Below are positions 36,701 to 44,659 of a DNA stretch of 64,000 nt, piece after piece. How positions within the stretch are numbered: the first letter of the stretch is position 1; the number at the start of each line of letters is the position of its first letter. Origin of the DNA: Paraescarpia echinospica (lineage: Eukaryota; Annelida; Polychaeta; Sabellida; Siboglinidae); assembly GCA_020002185.1 (NCBI GenBank), contig CM034533.1, forward strand, positions 37,423,219 to 37,487,218, read 5' to 3'. A model generated the notes under the pieces. It saw nothing but the letters and a program-made list of their open reading frames with translations. It was not told the DNA's origin and did no database searches. The position numbers and the translations under genes are program-made.

Positions 36701-38808
36701 ACAATATTCTGTCTTATTAGCAAAATAATTCAGAACTTTGTACGTAGTGTTGATACAGAATTGTGTTTAGTAAAATGCCACGACACAGTTACCTTTTGCA
36801 TTTTAATTAGTTACAAGGAGGCAGTCTGTTCTTGTTTTCCATTTATTAATTAATATAATGTTCTTAAGACTATACTAACTATGTTGAAGGTATACTGCCC
36901 GCCAAGTTGCGTTTAGTAAGCCTATATCAACGTTCATAATTTGGAAGGTAAAACCCCAGAGCCAGTTATGGCAATAACACTGGCGTTTTGTTTAAAGCAA
37001 TTTTTTGGTCGGACAAGTACATTTCTGTTGGGACAAGTAAACATGAATTAGTACTTGTCCTACTGAACAAATGCTTTATGGAAGTTAATGTCAAGCCCTG
37101 GGGTGTGGGACTTACTTGGAATCCTAAGGTTAGCAAGGGCAGCAACAGTCTGGAAGATGGTGCGAGTGGATGCTCCCTCAACGATGGCTCCCTCCAGTAC
37201 AGACTTGGCCTGACTGCCCACTGTCAACTGAAACACACAGATCACTCACATCATTGTATCTATTGGTGGTCTTCAGCGACCTCTCCTTCAGCACAGAAAA
37301 GCAGTCTCTAGGAACGGAACAGGTGGTCTCCACAGCAGATCAATTAACACTGAAAAGACGGTCATGGGTAACCAAGAAAGTGATTGTCTAAGACAGGTTC
37401 TACTATAAAACCCATACAATCTTTAATAACATTTAATGCAACTGGATGGCGTCGTTTCGCTGTCAGCCATCATTTCGTGCCGCATGACTTCGTTTTGTTT
37501 GATCGCGGAAATGCGAATTTGTCATAACGCTGTTTCCTATTGGTTACATTACAACCAGACTCAGCGAATGAAAAACCATGTCACAACATGCTGCATACAT
37601 ATGCTGCCACCTGTTGAATATAGTGGAACCTAAATTTGAGTGATTGCCCAACATGGTCAGTCCGTAATATTTTCATCCCTCACCGTAATACCGTAATTTG
37701 AGGTGACTTTCCGGAATGATTCCGGACAATCCGGAATGGTAGGCAGGTCTGTGATACTGATGCTAAAAATAGAATTTCACTTAATTTTTCCAAAAAATAC
37801 ACCAATATGATTTTTTTTGGTGATAAATACAAGTCATATCGCCCATATTTGTTTTGGACTTCCAGTCTGATTTAGCCTGGCCTTAATTTGTATATTAACT
37901 GCAAAAAAAGCAGCACATAACTACATCCTTTACTCATGATACGTAGTAAACCAATGATGAACATTCATTCTGATTCACCAATTTTTTTAATAAACAATTA
38001 ATAAATAAACAGAAGATGAGCATTCTGTCATGTTCATTGTGACAATTTTTTACACATGTCCCATGCTTTGATTTATACATATTGTAGAGTTTAGTTAAAT
38101 AAACACTCACTTTGCAGTGGGTGGCACCAAGACTACGTGCTGCGGAAGTTGCATAGAAGAGTGATTCAACGTTGTCAGAATCTACACCTTTCTGCACAAC
38201 CGCGCAGCTTTTCTAAAAACAAATCACAATATTAGACACAAACTTGTGACATGAAGAGTAGAATTTAATACGGCACAATACAATGAAATCTTTTATAATT
38301 ATATATTCTTCCAAGTTTCACATAAAATAACCCTTGAGAATTGACTAACATCCACCACTAAGTAACATTTTACAAAACAATGTCTTGCACGTGAAATACC
38401 ATAATCAATACTTTGTATGTAAGTTTGGTTCTTAGTCGACAGAATAATAAAACATTGCTAGGACTAGTAATAAGCTCTAACAATGTTTCAACTGATTCAA
38501 ACAACACCACAAAAGAGAAAATTAAATTACAATATTTTTCATCTGAGAAATGTGTCATAAAATGTGAATACAGATAAAACAATGACAATGAGCTGTAGTG
38601 TTACTTACCGAAGGCTCAACATGGCCAGCACCGAGAAGCTCGAGGCCTAGGACAGAGTAGTGGAGAGCCTGCAGGTTGTCTGGCTGATACGGCTCAGCAG
38701 ACAGGAAGATGGTGCGTAACCTCTCCTTGTCAACAGTAGTGAAGTAGGTGGATGGTGTGAGGGCCTGGCCCACCACCGTCAGTGCAAATAGCACCACCAC
38801 TAATGTCC
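18733..38808 (-). CDS. RPN2: Ribophorin II, oligosaccharyltransferase subunit (exons 2-19; exon 1 not found)
   Basis: RPN2 (yeast Swp1) is a structural subunit of the ER oligosaccharyltransferase that transfers the dolichol-linked glycan to asparagine. I placed 18 coding exons whose phases all agree, totalling 1898 coding nt plus stop, about 633 residues; vertebrate RPN2 is of similar length. Order: signal peptide and helical lumenal domain (exons 2-9), beta-rich middle (exons 10-14) with AHQTFVRLTNEKT and IVGDAVIQNPLSW, then three C-terminal membrane spans (exons 16-18: VFTVLVLVPLLLLLIM, IFGLYYLYW, FIGVPTFLFGNRLF). The C-terminus is AAKRK. Exon 2 opens in phase 1 with an acceptor, so one short exon holding the ATG lies upstream. 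Introns 4, 5, 9, 10, 12 and 14-17 contain repeats or transposons. A second partial copy lies at 47677-59881. Confidence 0.95.
19198..19327 (-). CDS. RPN2: RPN2 exon 18, last membrane spans
   Basis: 130 nt between TTTTTTCAG and AG|GTGGGC. It encodes IFGLYYLYWLQLNMFETLRY, then LGFIGVPTFLFGNRLF and SSIAAK. Repeated at 48142-48271. Reading through the donor would add about 40 unconserved residues. Confidence 0.94.
19484..19632 (+). repeat. Intron-17 hairpin repeat, copy 1
   Basis: About 150 bp starting GAATGTTCTTCCCGTTTAGT and ending GACATGCACAA. It contains the exact inverted pair GCATGTCTCCAACA (19559-19572) and TGTTGGAGACATGC (19615-19628). Related copies at 20518 and 21378. Confidence 0.9.
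20518..20666 (+). repeat. Intron-17 hairpin repeat, copy 2
   Basis: Same orientation and same perfect 14-bp inverted arms as copy 1. The 5' part GCTAGGGATGTTC is shared with copy 3. Confidence 0.9.
21378..21550 (+). repeat. Intron-17 hairpin repeat, copy 3
   Basis: Same orientation; one arm has a single mismatch (CATGTCTCCCACA). Its 3' side GAAACACCAGCAAACT is also shared with copy 1, so the full unit is about 175 bp. Confidence 0.9.
22019..22094 (-). CDS. RPN2: RPN2 exon 17
   Basis: 76 nt between TGTTGACAG and GCA G|GTAAGA. It encodes WIKIGVNVSNFPFSLSAIGF. In the second copy (50963-51038) one base differs, turning the Ile of SAIGF to Val. Its 5' end and flanking intron are copied into a palindrome at 27.2-27.5 kb. 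Confidence 0.92.
22680..24060 (-). pseudogene. Decayed Mutator-like/Kolobok-type transposase in RPN2 intron 16
   Basis: In several frames the minus strand keeps ECTTCGHVFSETLSS (zinc-binding segment), then INVSYNSFWMTR, VIDFITCLVIDYAVLS, CNKNFEGTASAMG, and LCLKDKTQNNKEG with GKVRLDAGAAM. This is the same family as the gene at 39411-43965 in the same order. The catalytic-type SYDGSW has become SYNSFW. The block from the second acidic motif to the final domain is deleted. Not functional. Repeated at about 51624-53004. Confidence 0.75.
24485..24580 (-). CDS. RPN2: RPN2 exon 16, first C-terminal membrane span
   Basis: 96 nt between TGTTGCAG and ATG|GTCAGT. It encodes HMFRVADKRPSTFISN followed by VFTVLVLVPLLLLLIM, a clear membrane helix. 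Repeated at 53429-53524. Confidence 0.94.
24670..24858. mobile_element. MITE with 31-bp perfect TIRs (RPN2 intron 15)
   Basis: The ends are TGACATAATTACCTCACAAG continuing into AAACTTTTTTC, perfectly inverted at the other end, so it can fold into a long hairpin. A relative lies at 25882-26021. Repeated at 53614-53802. Confidence 0.88.
25234..25317 (-). CDS. RPN2: RPN2 exon 15
   Basis: 84 nt, phase 0-0, between GTTTCAG and AAG|GTGTGG. It encodes ADVNLRF and YKPKPEIK, the linker before the membrane domain. Repeated at 54178-54261. Confidence 0.9.
25882..26021. mobile_element. Related short MITE (RPN2 intron 14)
   Basis: Inverted ends containing CTCAAGAAACTTGTTTTT. The interior GCAGAATGAC ... 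GGTGTCACATGA resembles the element at 24670. Both are followed by AAACCGGATCATCAATC outside the TIRs. Repeated at 54826-54965. Confidence 0.8.
26227..26331 (-). CDS. RPN2: RPN2 exon 14
   Basis: 105 nt, phase 0-0, between TGTTGCAG and GTT|GTAGGT. It encodes SGQYTMELIVGDAVIQNPLS and WIV, the end of the lumenal beta domain. Repeated at 55171-55275. Confidence 0.94.
26852..27056 (-). CDS. RPN2: RPN2 exon 13
   Basis: 205 nt between CATCACCAG and CTG|GTATGT. It encodes AHQTFVRLTNEKTRREIIFV and AEVDSSNTYTFDL, the best-conserved stretch of the protein. Repeated at 55796-56000. Confidence 0.96.
27237..27464. repeat. 228-bp near-perfect palindrome in RPN2 intron 12
   Basis: Two arms of about 114 bases meet with almost no spacer at ACATATGTATGTATAT. 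Each arm is a copy of the RPN2 intron 16/exon 17 boundary (22073-22187): it contains TGTTGACAGTGGATCAAGAT plus about 90 bases of intron. The right-hand copy continues to about 27540. Repeated at 56181-56408. Confidence 0.92.
28696..29190 (+). repeat. Three ~165-bp tandem units plus transposon-like end
   Basis: Units begin GCCCTTAGAATGATTCAATC at 28696, 28861 and 29023 (periods 165 and 162). The last runs into CGGCGGACGCAGAGTGATGG and CCTTTGGCCAAAGG. Probably part of an old transposon; class unknown. Repeated at about 57550-58050. Confidence 0.85.
29527..29618 (-). CDS. RPN2: RPN2 exon 12
   Basis: 92 nt between GGTGACAG and AG|GTATGT. It encodes VRVKVTTKVAIENVELGVAD and KDQTTAPKMT, a strongly conserved RPN2 strand set. 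Repeated at 58382-58473. Confidence 0.94.
30092..30209 (-). CDS. RPN2: RPN2 exon 11
   Basis: 118 nt between CTTGTGTAG and GAG|GTGAGTG. It encodes ALYELDFLEAKPACGFYAIT and SRLIGTSGAE. Repeated at 58947-59064. Confidence 0.92.
30486..30728 (+). repeat. 240-bp interspersed repeat, copy 1 (intron 10)
   Basis: It starts TGTACCATGCATGGTTTGTC and ends GGATGTCAATGTTG. Same family as 31479 and 33540. The palindrome ACCATGCATGGT marks the left end. Repeated at 59341-59583. Confidence 0.9.
30899..31026 (-). CDS. RPN2: RPN2 exon 10
   Basis: 128 nt between GTGTCCCAG and AG|GTGAGT. It encodes VRVSDLLGGSLGKVTVAADT and ends ASSLD; phase 0 in, phase 2 out. Repeated at 59754-59881. Confidence 0.92.
31424..31720 (+). 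repeat. 240-bp interspersed repeat, copy 2 with 5' extension (intron 9)
   Basis: The core starts at 31479. An extra 55 bases on the left, starting CGTTATAAACCAACATAATT, are shared with copy 3 but not copy 1. Its counterpart at 60289-60500 is cut off by the N gap. Confidence 0.9.
31844..31912 (-). CDS. RPN2: RPN2 exon 9
   Basis: 69 nt, phase 0-0, between TCTTGTAG and CAG|GTAGGT. It encodes YHVPIAVTLASQVSVSDQYP, the start of the beta-rich domain (family YHVP motif). This is the first exon missing from the second copy. Confidence 0.9.
32393..32500 (-). CDS. RPN2: RPN2 exon 8
   Basis: 108 nt, phase 0-0, between GACTTCAG and AAG|GTAACG. It encodes DKVTQFANYMLNRKHMDSLK and NAATILSTIKTLTENK, the end of the helical lumenal domain. 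Confidence 0.92.
32963..33052 (-). CDS. RPN2: RPN2 exon 7
   Basis: 90 nt, phase 0-0, between GTTGTAG and GCT|GTAAGT. It encodes FESGLYTTAVVLDSSYKLAA; the FE-GL-TTA pattern is characteristic of RPN2. Confidence 0.92.
33305..33419 (-). CDS. RPN2: RPN2 exon 6
   Basis: 115 nt between TCATTGCAG and CAG|GTAAGC. It encodes HGYAFYAASYLKGDL and IEDVIAQADEIGEKFLQ, a helical segment aligned with the acidic EIEDLV region of vertebrate RPN2. Confidence 0.9.
33486..33780 (+). repeat. 240-bp interspersed repeat, copy 3 with 5' extension (intron 5)
   Basis: Core from 33540 to 33780, in the same orientation as copies 1 and 2. Very close to copy 2 across nearly 300 bp, including the 5' extension. Confidence 0.9.
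33867..33930 (-). CDS. RPN2: RPN2 exon 5
   Basis: 64 nt between GACGCTTCAG and AG|GTTTGTG. It encodes DAKKVSSALLATLKVEDSPL and fits phase 1 in, phase 2 out. Confidence 0.88.
34309..35430 (+). mobile_element. Non-autonomous piggyBac-type element 1 in intron 4
   Basis: Flanked by TTAA at 34305-34308 and 35431-35434. The ends are CCCTCTCGTGGTCAGA and TCTGGCCTTGAAAGGG. A 17-codon frame, MSNSSNSDFDGIFESSL, may be a transposase N-terminal vestige. Length 1122 bp. Confidence 0.85.
35766..36607 (+). mobile_element. Non-autonomous piggyBac-type element 2 in intron 4
   Basis: Flanked by TTAA at 35762-35765 and 36608-36611. The ends CCCTACAGGTGACCA and TGGTCACCTGTAGGG are a perfect 15-bp inverted repeat. 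Length 842 bp, no transposase. Confidence 0.92.
37116..37227 (-). CDS. RPN2: RPN2 exon 4
   Basis: 112 nt between TGTTTCAG and CCA A|GTAAGT. It encodes LTVGSQAKSVLEG and TIFQTVAALANLRIP and ends in phase 1. The following intron is nearly all transposon. Confidence 0.92.
38111..38212 (-). CDS. RPN2: RPN2 exon 3
   Basis: 102 nt, phase 0-0, between TTTTTAG and AAA|GTGAGTG. It encodes SDNVESLFYATSAARSLG, the conserved lumenal helix segment of RPN2. Confidence 0.93.
38609..38808 (-). CDS. RPN2: RPN2 exon 2, signal peptide and mature N-terminus
   Basis: Acceptor GTGTTTCAG, donor TCG|GTAAGT. It encodes TLVVVLFALTVVGQALTPST, a hydrophobic signal core with cleavage probably after QA, then YFTTVDKERLR and LHYSVLGLELLGAG. 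The frame closes upstream at a TGA with no ATG, so the start codon must be in another exon. Confidence 0.9.
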
Positions 38809-39430
38809 CTGAAACACATCAATGTCCATGTGTACTGCGCATGGTACTCACCAGATCAGAATGGTTTAGTTTGAACACGACTGCAGGTTTTCTTATTTTA
38901 AGGGTAGCCGCGCCCCGAAATATGACAAAAAAGTCGGTTTTGAGATGCTGTCATTTTCCGATAGATTGACATATCATACAACTTCATATAAAAGCATTTT
39001 CCAATATTTGAACAATAAATACCCAATTTAGTACACTTTGTGACATGCCCCTCTTTCTTCTAGAACCAAAATGAGTCTCGCAGCCATTTTTAAATGTCCA
39101 ATAATCTCCAAAAAGATCGTTCGATTCCAGGCACATGCCGACTATAAAATCCGCCATATTTGATATCGTCTTGTCCGGAAGTTTACCTGCTTCCCGGATA
39201 TAGCATCCTAGTTAACCTACACTATAATACTAAGCCTCTATCTGGAATTAAATTTATGCGACCGTTGACTAAATAAGGGCATGTTACGCTAGTTCTGGCT
39301 CATTATAATATCGCGTAGAAGAAACATCCAATGAGAGCACGCGGTGTATGGATGACCGCATCATCAACCAATCAGCGCAGCTTCCGGGTACGCGCAGAAT
39401 AGTAAACAAGATGGAGTCGAGTAAGAGAAA

Positions 39431-39508
39431 ACTTGCCTGGATAACTTGCCTGGATAACTTGCCTGGATAACTTGCCTGGATAACTTGCCTGGATAACTTG
39501 CCTGGATC
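39431..39508 (-). repeat. 13-bp tandem tail of the LINE, six copies
   Basis: Plus-strand unit ACTTGCCTGGATA, six exact or near-exact copies, 100 bases beyond the ORF stop. It directly joins transposase exon 1, so it is the LINE 3' terminus. Confidence 0.93.
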
Positions 39509-39608
39509 TTCGGGTTTTAAAGTAAGGCTACAGCCTTGTGTACATCCGCCTTTATGCATCGTATTTTGATATTGAGAACGTGGCTTGTCTTGTTATTTTG
39601 TGCTTTTA

Positions 39609-41706
39609 TTAAAATTTAAACCTGTCCATCTTCAATTCTTTGTCGAGTTTTGTTTTGAAGGAGAGGATGTTTTCAGCGTTCACTGTTTGCTGAGAAAGGT
39701 TGTTCCAGTCTAGGAAGATGCGTTGTGAAAAGGAGTGTTTCCTAATATCAAGTCTGCTTGGTGTCTTATACATTTTTTTGTTGTGGCCTCGTGTGCGGTT
39801 TGTTGTGATCATGAAGAAGTCCTCTTGATTGATGTCGTCAATGCCATTGGTAATTCTGTAGACTTGGATCAGGTCTCCTCTTCTTCTTCGGTATGCCAGA
39901 CTTGGTAAGTTAAGATGTTTCAGCCTGTCTTCATAGTTTAAGTTTCTTATTTCTGGGACCAGCTTGGTTGCTCTCCGTTGTGCTCTTTCAAGGGTGTTGA
40001 TGTCTACGGCGTAGTGCGGGTTCCAGATGGAGTCAGCATAGTCGAGATGTGGTCTCACTAGCGCTGTATATAATAATCGGAAGCTGCTACTGTCCAGATG
40101 TTTAAACGTGTGTTTGATGAGGCCTGTCATCTGGTTTGCCTTCTTTGCAATGGTGCCAATATGCTGTCGGAATTTTAGGGATCTGTCGAACGTTACACCG
40201 AGATCTTTTTCTGTTTCTGATGTGCTGTTGATTTCTGACACTTCCCCATCTTTACTTGTCATCGTGTATGTGGTGTTAAGTTTCGGCTTGCCAAAAGTCA
40301 GATGTTTGCATTTCGATGGATTGAAATGTAACTGCCATTTCTCTGACCACGATGTTAGTTTGTTAATGTCTTCTTGTAATAGCTTTTTGTCCATTTCACA
40401 CCTCACATCTCGATATATTTTTGTATCATCGGCGAAGATCTTGAGTCCACTGTTTATACCGTCTGGTAGATCGTTGATGAACAGGATAAATAGAATGGGG
40501 CCAAGGACACTTCCCTGAGGTATGCCACTTGTGACCTCTGCCCAATCTGATAGCTTCCCATTTAACATTACCCTTTGTCTTCGTCCCGTTATGAAAGCTG
40601 CGATCCACGCTGCCACCACTCCTTGGATGCCATACGCAGTTAGTTTTTTTGCAAGTCTTTTGTGTGGCACTGTATCGAAGGCTTTCGCAAAGTCAAGATA
40701 TATTGTGTCTACACATCCGCCCGAGTCAATGGTGGTAGTCCAATTCTCCATGACTTCTAGGAGTTGGGTGGTGCATGACCTGCCTGGTCTAAATCCATGC
40801 TGATCTTTGTGGAACATGTTGTTCGTAGTCATATGAGTCAGGAGATGGTCTCGAATAATGCTTTCCATAATCTTACATGCTATGCATGTCAAACTGATTG
40901 GCCGGTAGTTGGAAGCATGTCTTTTTGAGTTCTTCTTGTGTAGCGCTGTTACGTGTGCTGTCTTCCATTGAGCTGGGAGCACTCCATCCTTCAATGACCT
41001 GTTGAAGATCAAAAGGAGAGGCTCCACCAGTTCATTTCTCAGTTCATGTAGAACGTACGGGTGACATCTGTCTGGACCAGGTGACTTGTTTGTTTTTAAG
41101 TTGGTTAATTTAGCCAGGACTTCTTCTGCTGTGATTTCAATGCTGATCAGCAGGTTTCCATTATGTCTGTCTTCGAGTGTCGGAATTTCCGTCAGATCTT
41201 CGTGTGAGAATGCACTTGTGAAAAATTTGTTTAGTGTGTCTGCTTTCTCTTGGTCTGTTTTTGCTGTTGTGCCATCATCCAAGTCAAATTCACTCATGGC
41301 AGATCTAACCTTTCTTCCATCTTGGACATAACGCCAGAACACCTTGGGGTTTTTGCTGACCTCTGTCGCAAGCTTCCGTTCAAAGTCTTTTCTAGCTTTC
41401 CTTACAGCACTGGTCGCAATGTTTCTCACACGTGAGTATTCAACATAGTCTCTGTACTGTTTTGTCTCAATGTACCTCTTCCAACTGTTGTACTTCTTTT
41501 TCACTTTCCTCATTGCATCGCTGTTCATCCACAAAGGCTTAACTCTCTTTCCTGTCACTGTCTGTTTCTTTGGTATGTGTTTATCAACCAGGTCTGAGAG
41601 TGTGCTGTTCAGTTCTTGCCACATCTTGTCCACACTTAGGTTATTCAGAGTCTCTTTCCAGTTTGTTTCTCTGAGTTTGCGAGTAACGATGACCGCATTT
41701 GGCAAG
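39609..41706 (-). CDS. LINE ORF2 protein: reverse transcriptase and C-terminal domain, lacking endonuclease
   Basis: Non-LTR retrotransposon protein that would copy its RNA at a nicked target. The frame is intact for about 700 residues. Counting from the upstream GTG at 41774 (721 codons, the first ~23 being transposon sequence), it shows NKSPGPDRCHPY (229-240), YLDFAKAFDTVPH (359-371), SGIPQGSVLGP (416-426) and the catalytic FADD (447-450). A thumb and a C-terminal domain with RRRRGDLIQVYRITNG and WNNLSQQTVNAE follow. The absence of an endonuclease domain and of a proper start means it is a dead-on-arrival copy. The uninterrupted frame implies a recent insertion. Clade CR1/L2/Jockey-like by motif style. 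Confidence 0.93.
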
Positions 41707-44659
41707 AAAAAGAGACAAGAATAAGTCTGGAGCAGGAAGACCACGTCAGACAGGTTTGTAAATATACTTTGCACAATCGTAGCAAAGAAAATCTTAGTTT
41801 ATCATCTTAAAATTACTGTAAATGGACGATGTAAACAATGGCGATCATGACTGCTTGGGAAGACCACGAAGACAAGGAAATGATCCGCATGACGTTGGCC
41901 TCATAGCTTAGCATTTAACAGTAAGTGGGCGAGTTATATTATTATAATAACATCTATTATTATGTGACATTATTATACCTTTGATTATTTTAATAAAATA
42001 TGTTTCTTGAAGCATTTTGGTTCACAAACTGTTAGGCAACTGAACTCAGATTTTCTAGATTAGACATTAGTCTGACTACTCAGTCTACTGTCTACTACTA
42101 GTGAATGTAATCAGTGACAGTGGTAGTTGTACTATCTAGTGATATATAAGCATGTGTGAATTTTATAATAGTCTGCTTTCACTGTTTCAGTGCCAGTTGA
42201 AGAGGCATCGGTGTCTTTGACTGATTTGCAGTCCACGTCTGCCAGTCGGCGAAATATTGTGTTGCTGTCTCCACAACGTGACACTTCTGAGACTGCCTCC
42301 ACGTCCGACTCGGATGGCCACTTCGTTATACTACACATGGACAAGCTGAATGATCTGCTGAAGCCGCTTGCGTGTTCACAGTGCAGTCAGGCAAAGCTAC
42401 GTGTGACGTCAACCGACACGAGAGGATATGCTGTACACCTACTACTGGCATGTGATAGCTGCAACGCGATGCTGTCCAGCGAGTTCTCGTCGCCACAGCT
42501 ACCAATGAGTGACAACCCGACACGACAGCCCTACACGATCAACCACCTTGCTGTGCTGGCAGCTCGTGAGGGTGGCATCAACCAGACCGGCTTGGTGAGG
42601 CTGACGACACTGATGAATGTCAAGGGTGGCATTCATCATAAGACGTTCAGCAGGATCTCCGACACGATCCAGCAGAAACTTGTGTATGGGACGGCCTACA
42701 ACACACTGCTGGAGGCACACAGCATAGTTCACCGGGTGCACAGGGACGTCTACGGTGAACACGACGGGCCATTGTAGCTGGCTGTCAGCTACGATGGCTC
42801 TTGGAAAACCAGAGGTTTATATTCCCCATTCGGTGTGGGATTTGTGATCGAGATGTTAACGGGACTGGTCATTGACTACACCATCCGATCCAAGTACTGT
42901 GTAGAGTGTGAGCTTGTAGAGAAGAAGCTGAAGGAACATGAGAGAGAACAGTGGCAGCAGTTGCACCAAGACCACTGTGACGTGAACCACACTGGCTCCA
43001 GTGGTGCAATGGAGACTGAAGCTGCCAAGATCATGTGGGGAAGGTCAGTGGACCTGATGGATGCCCAGTACACCTCCATCCTGGGCGATGGTGATGCTGC
43101 TGTCATATCGGCACTGAACACTATGCAGCCATATGGTGCTCATGTGGCTGTTGAGAAACAAGAATGCATCAACCACATGAGCAAGCGCATGTTCAAAGGA
43201 CTCGAAAATGTGCTCAAAGAGTCGACCGCCCATGCAAAAGAAGCCTGCATCAAGGCCAAGCAGACAGCCACAACATCAGTGACCACCAGCCTCAGCGGAA
43301 AAGGAAAGTTGACAGCTGTGAGAATGAAGAAGTGGTCGCAGTATTACAGAAACGCCATCGTCAAGAACGCGCCAGATGTCGAAGCGACACAACACGCGAT
43401 CTGGGCGATGTTCTTTCATAGTGTTTCGAATACTCTCATTGTGATCCGGAGTGGTGCTTCTTCCAGCAAGCCACAGCCGAAGGGGTGGACCCTGAGCAGA
43501 AGAGGAAGGAAGGCAAGCATGACCCACCCCTTCCGAAAGATGCCTCCTGAGAGTCTGGTACCTCTATTTGAGCGTTTAACAAAACCCGACTTGTTGGAGC
43601 GGTGCATGTCGCTTGGCACCTCCAATGCGAATGAGTCATTACATTTAATTATTTGGAGAAGAGCACCAAAGGCAGTCTTCAGCTCCAGGAAGACAGTGGA
43701 GATTGCTGTTGCCATGGGTATCGTGCAATTCAACAAGGGCGCACAAGTCCTGATCGATGCAACTGTGGACATTGTGCCCCAGGCTGGCCCAAGTAGCCAG
43801 TTGTTAGAGCTGGCGGGCAAGATGGACAAGACTCGGCTGCGCAAGTCAGATACAGCAGCCAAGCTTGAGAGTAAGTCAAGCAGAAAGAGAAGATCTCTGC
43901 TCAAGCTACAGGCCGAGGCGAAACTGTCGGAGAAGGAGGGTCACCTGTACAACCCTTGTGCCTGATAGAAAGTGCACACAAACTCGAAAACTACCCATGA
44001 AGCAGTTGTAGCTAAAATAAAATGTCTTGCCAATAGTTGTGTTTGTTCTTTACATAGCTCCAGTACATAGTTACATTCAATGTTATACATTTAAGTGATG
44101 ATTTTCTATTATACTTTGTGTTATACTTTACGTTTTAGTTTTTTGTAGTTTTCTCAAAATGTCATTTTTTGATATTTGTCAAGTTTATGAAAATTATTTC
44201 CGAAAAACTACACTAGAGACCTGACATTTTCACCAGTTGTTCCCACGTATATAACCTGTCAGATAAGACTGTTTTGAACAGTGTAGCTCAATATTGAGGG
44301 TTGGCAGCCATGATCCAGTCAGCCAAGTCGTTGGGAGACAGACATCCCATCTCATAGCGGTCATAGAAATCAGATATCTTATACCAAAACTACCTTATCT
44401 GACAAATTAACATTCCAGCAAATGATTCTTGGCAATTGCACAATCACACATACGTTATGTTGGTTGGAATAATTTTCGTGGTCGGACCCCCCCCGTCTCA
44501 CTACAAACAGTTATTTCCATGGCAATACACATGCAAATGAGTCCAAATTTCACACATCATGTACTATTCATACTTCTAAATAGCACCCCAAATTTGGTTA
44601 AAATATGTTAATTATTAACAGAGATACAGACTATGGCCGTTTTCGGGTAGTGGCTACCC

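Larger units (their letters stand above)
33974..37100. mobile_element. hAT-like element filling RPN2 intron 4
   Basis: The ends CAGGGCTCAACATTAAC and GTTAATGTCAAGCCCTG are inverted repeats. GGGTG flanks both sides (33969-33973, 37101-37105) as a likely 5-bp target duplication. Near both ends GGACAAGT/ACTTGTCC recurs several times, as expected of transposase-binding repeats. Two piggyBac-type elements interrupt it; without them it is about 1155 bp and non-coding. Confidence 0.8.
39431..41706 (-). mobile_element. 5'-truncated CR1/L2-type LINE inside the transposase exon
   Basis: The reverse-transcriptase frame, a short 3' UTR and a 13-bp tandem tail form one minus-strand unit. The 5' boundary is set where transposase sequence resumes (GCAAGAAAAAGAGAC). 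The purine-rich flanks AAGAGAAAA and AAGAAAAAGAG could be target duplications. The endonuclease domain is missing. Confidence 0.85.
39411..43965 (+). pseudogene. Mutator-like/Kolobok-type transposase, disrupted
   Basis: Exon 1 is split by a LINE: 39411-39430 (MESSKRK) and about 41707-41753 (RKRDKNKSGAGRPRQT, basic N-terminus). An intron runs from donor ACAG|GTTTGT to acceptor GTTTCAG at 42190. Exon 2 is 42191-43965. It contains CSQCSQAKL and CDSCNAML (zinc-binding pairs), VSYDGSWKTRG, ILGDGDAAV and SNANESLHLIIWRRAPK, the acidic motifs of the family. Breaks: the LINE, an in-frame TAG at 42775-42777, and a shifted frame between about 43430 and 43550. The family assignment is by recognition; the exact superfamily name is less sure. 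Confidence 0.8.
38902..44659 (+). mobile_element. Kolobok-type DNA transposon (TTAA duplications) carrying a transposase gene
   Basis: The ends GGGTAGCCGCGCCCCGAAA and TTTCGGGTAGTGGCTACCC are imperfect inverted repeats, flanked by TTAA at 38898-38901 and 44660-44663. Inside is a transposase gene (39411-43965) interrupted by a LINE. Without the LINE the element is about 3.5 kb. The superfamily is inferred from TTAA and the transposase type. Confidence 0.8.

Noticed and set aside
38849..38894. Strong minus-strand donor CTG|GTGAGT just upstream of RPN2 exon 2
   Set aside because: It would leave a 43-nt intron and no ATG in a usable frame upstream; at most a 5' UTR splice.
39070..39087. ATG at 39087 (minus), MAARLIL, as RPN2 exon 1
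   Set aside because: It resembles a signal-peptide start, but it lies inside the Kolobok-type element (38902-44659), has no good phase-1 donor, and is therefore probably coincidence.
41821..41910. MDDVNNGDHDCLGRPRRQ frame as an extra transposase exon
   Set aside because: It resembles the GRPRQ motif, but it lies in the intron, ends in a stop, and the 41753/42191 join fits without it.
43416..43904. 162-codon minus-strand frame
   Set aside because: Antisense shadow of the transposase C-terminal domain.
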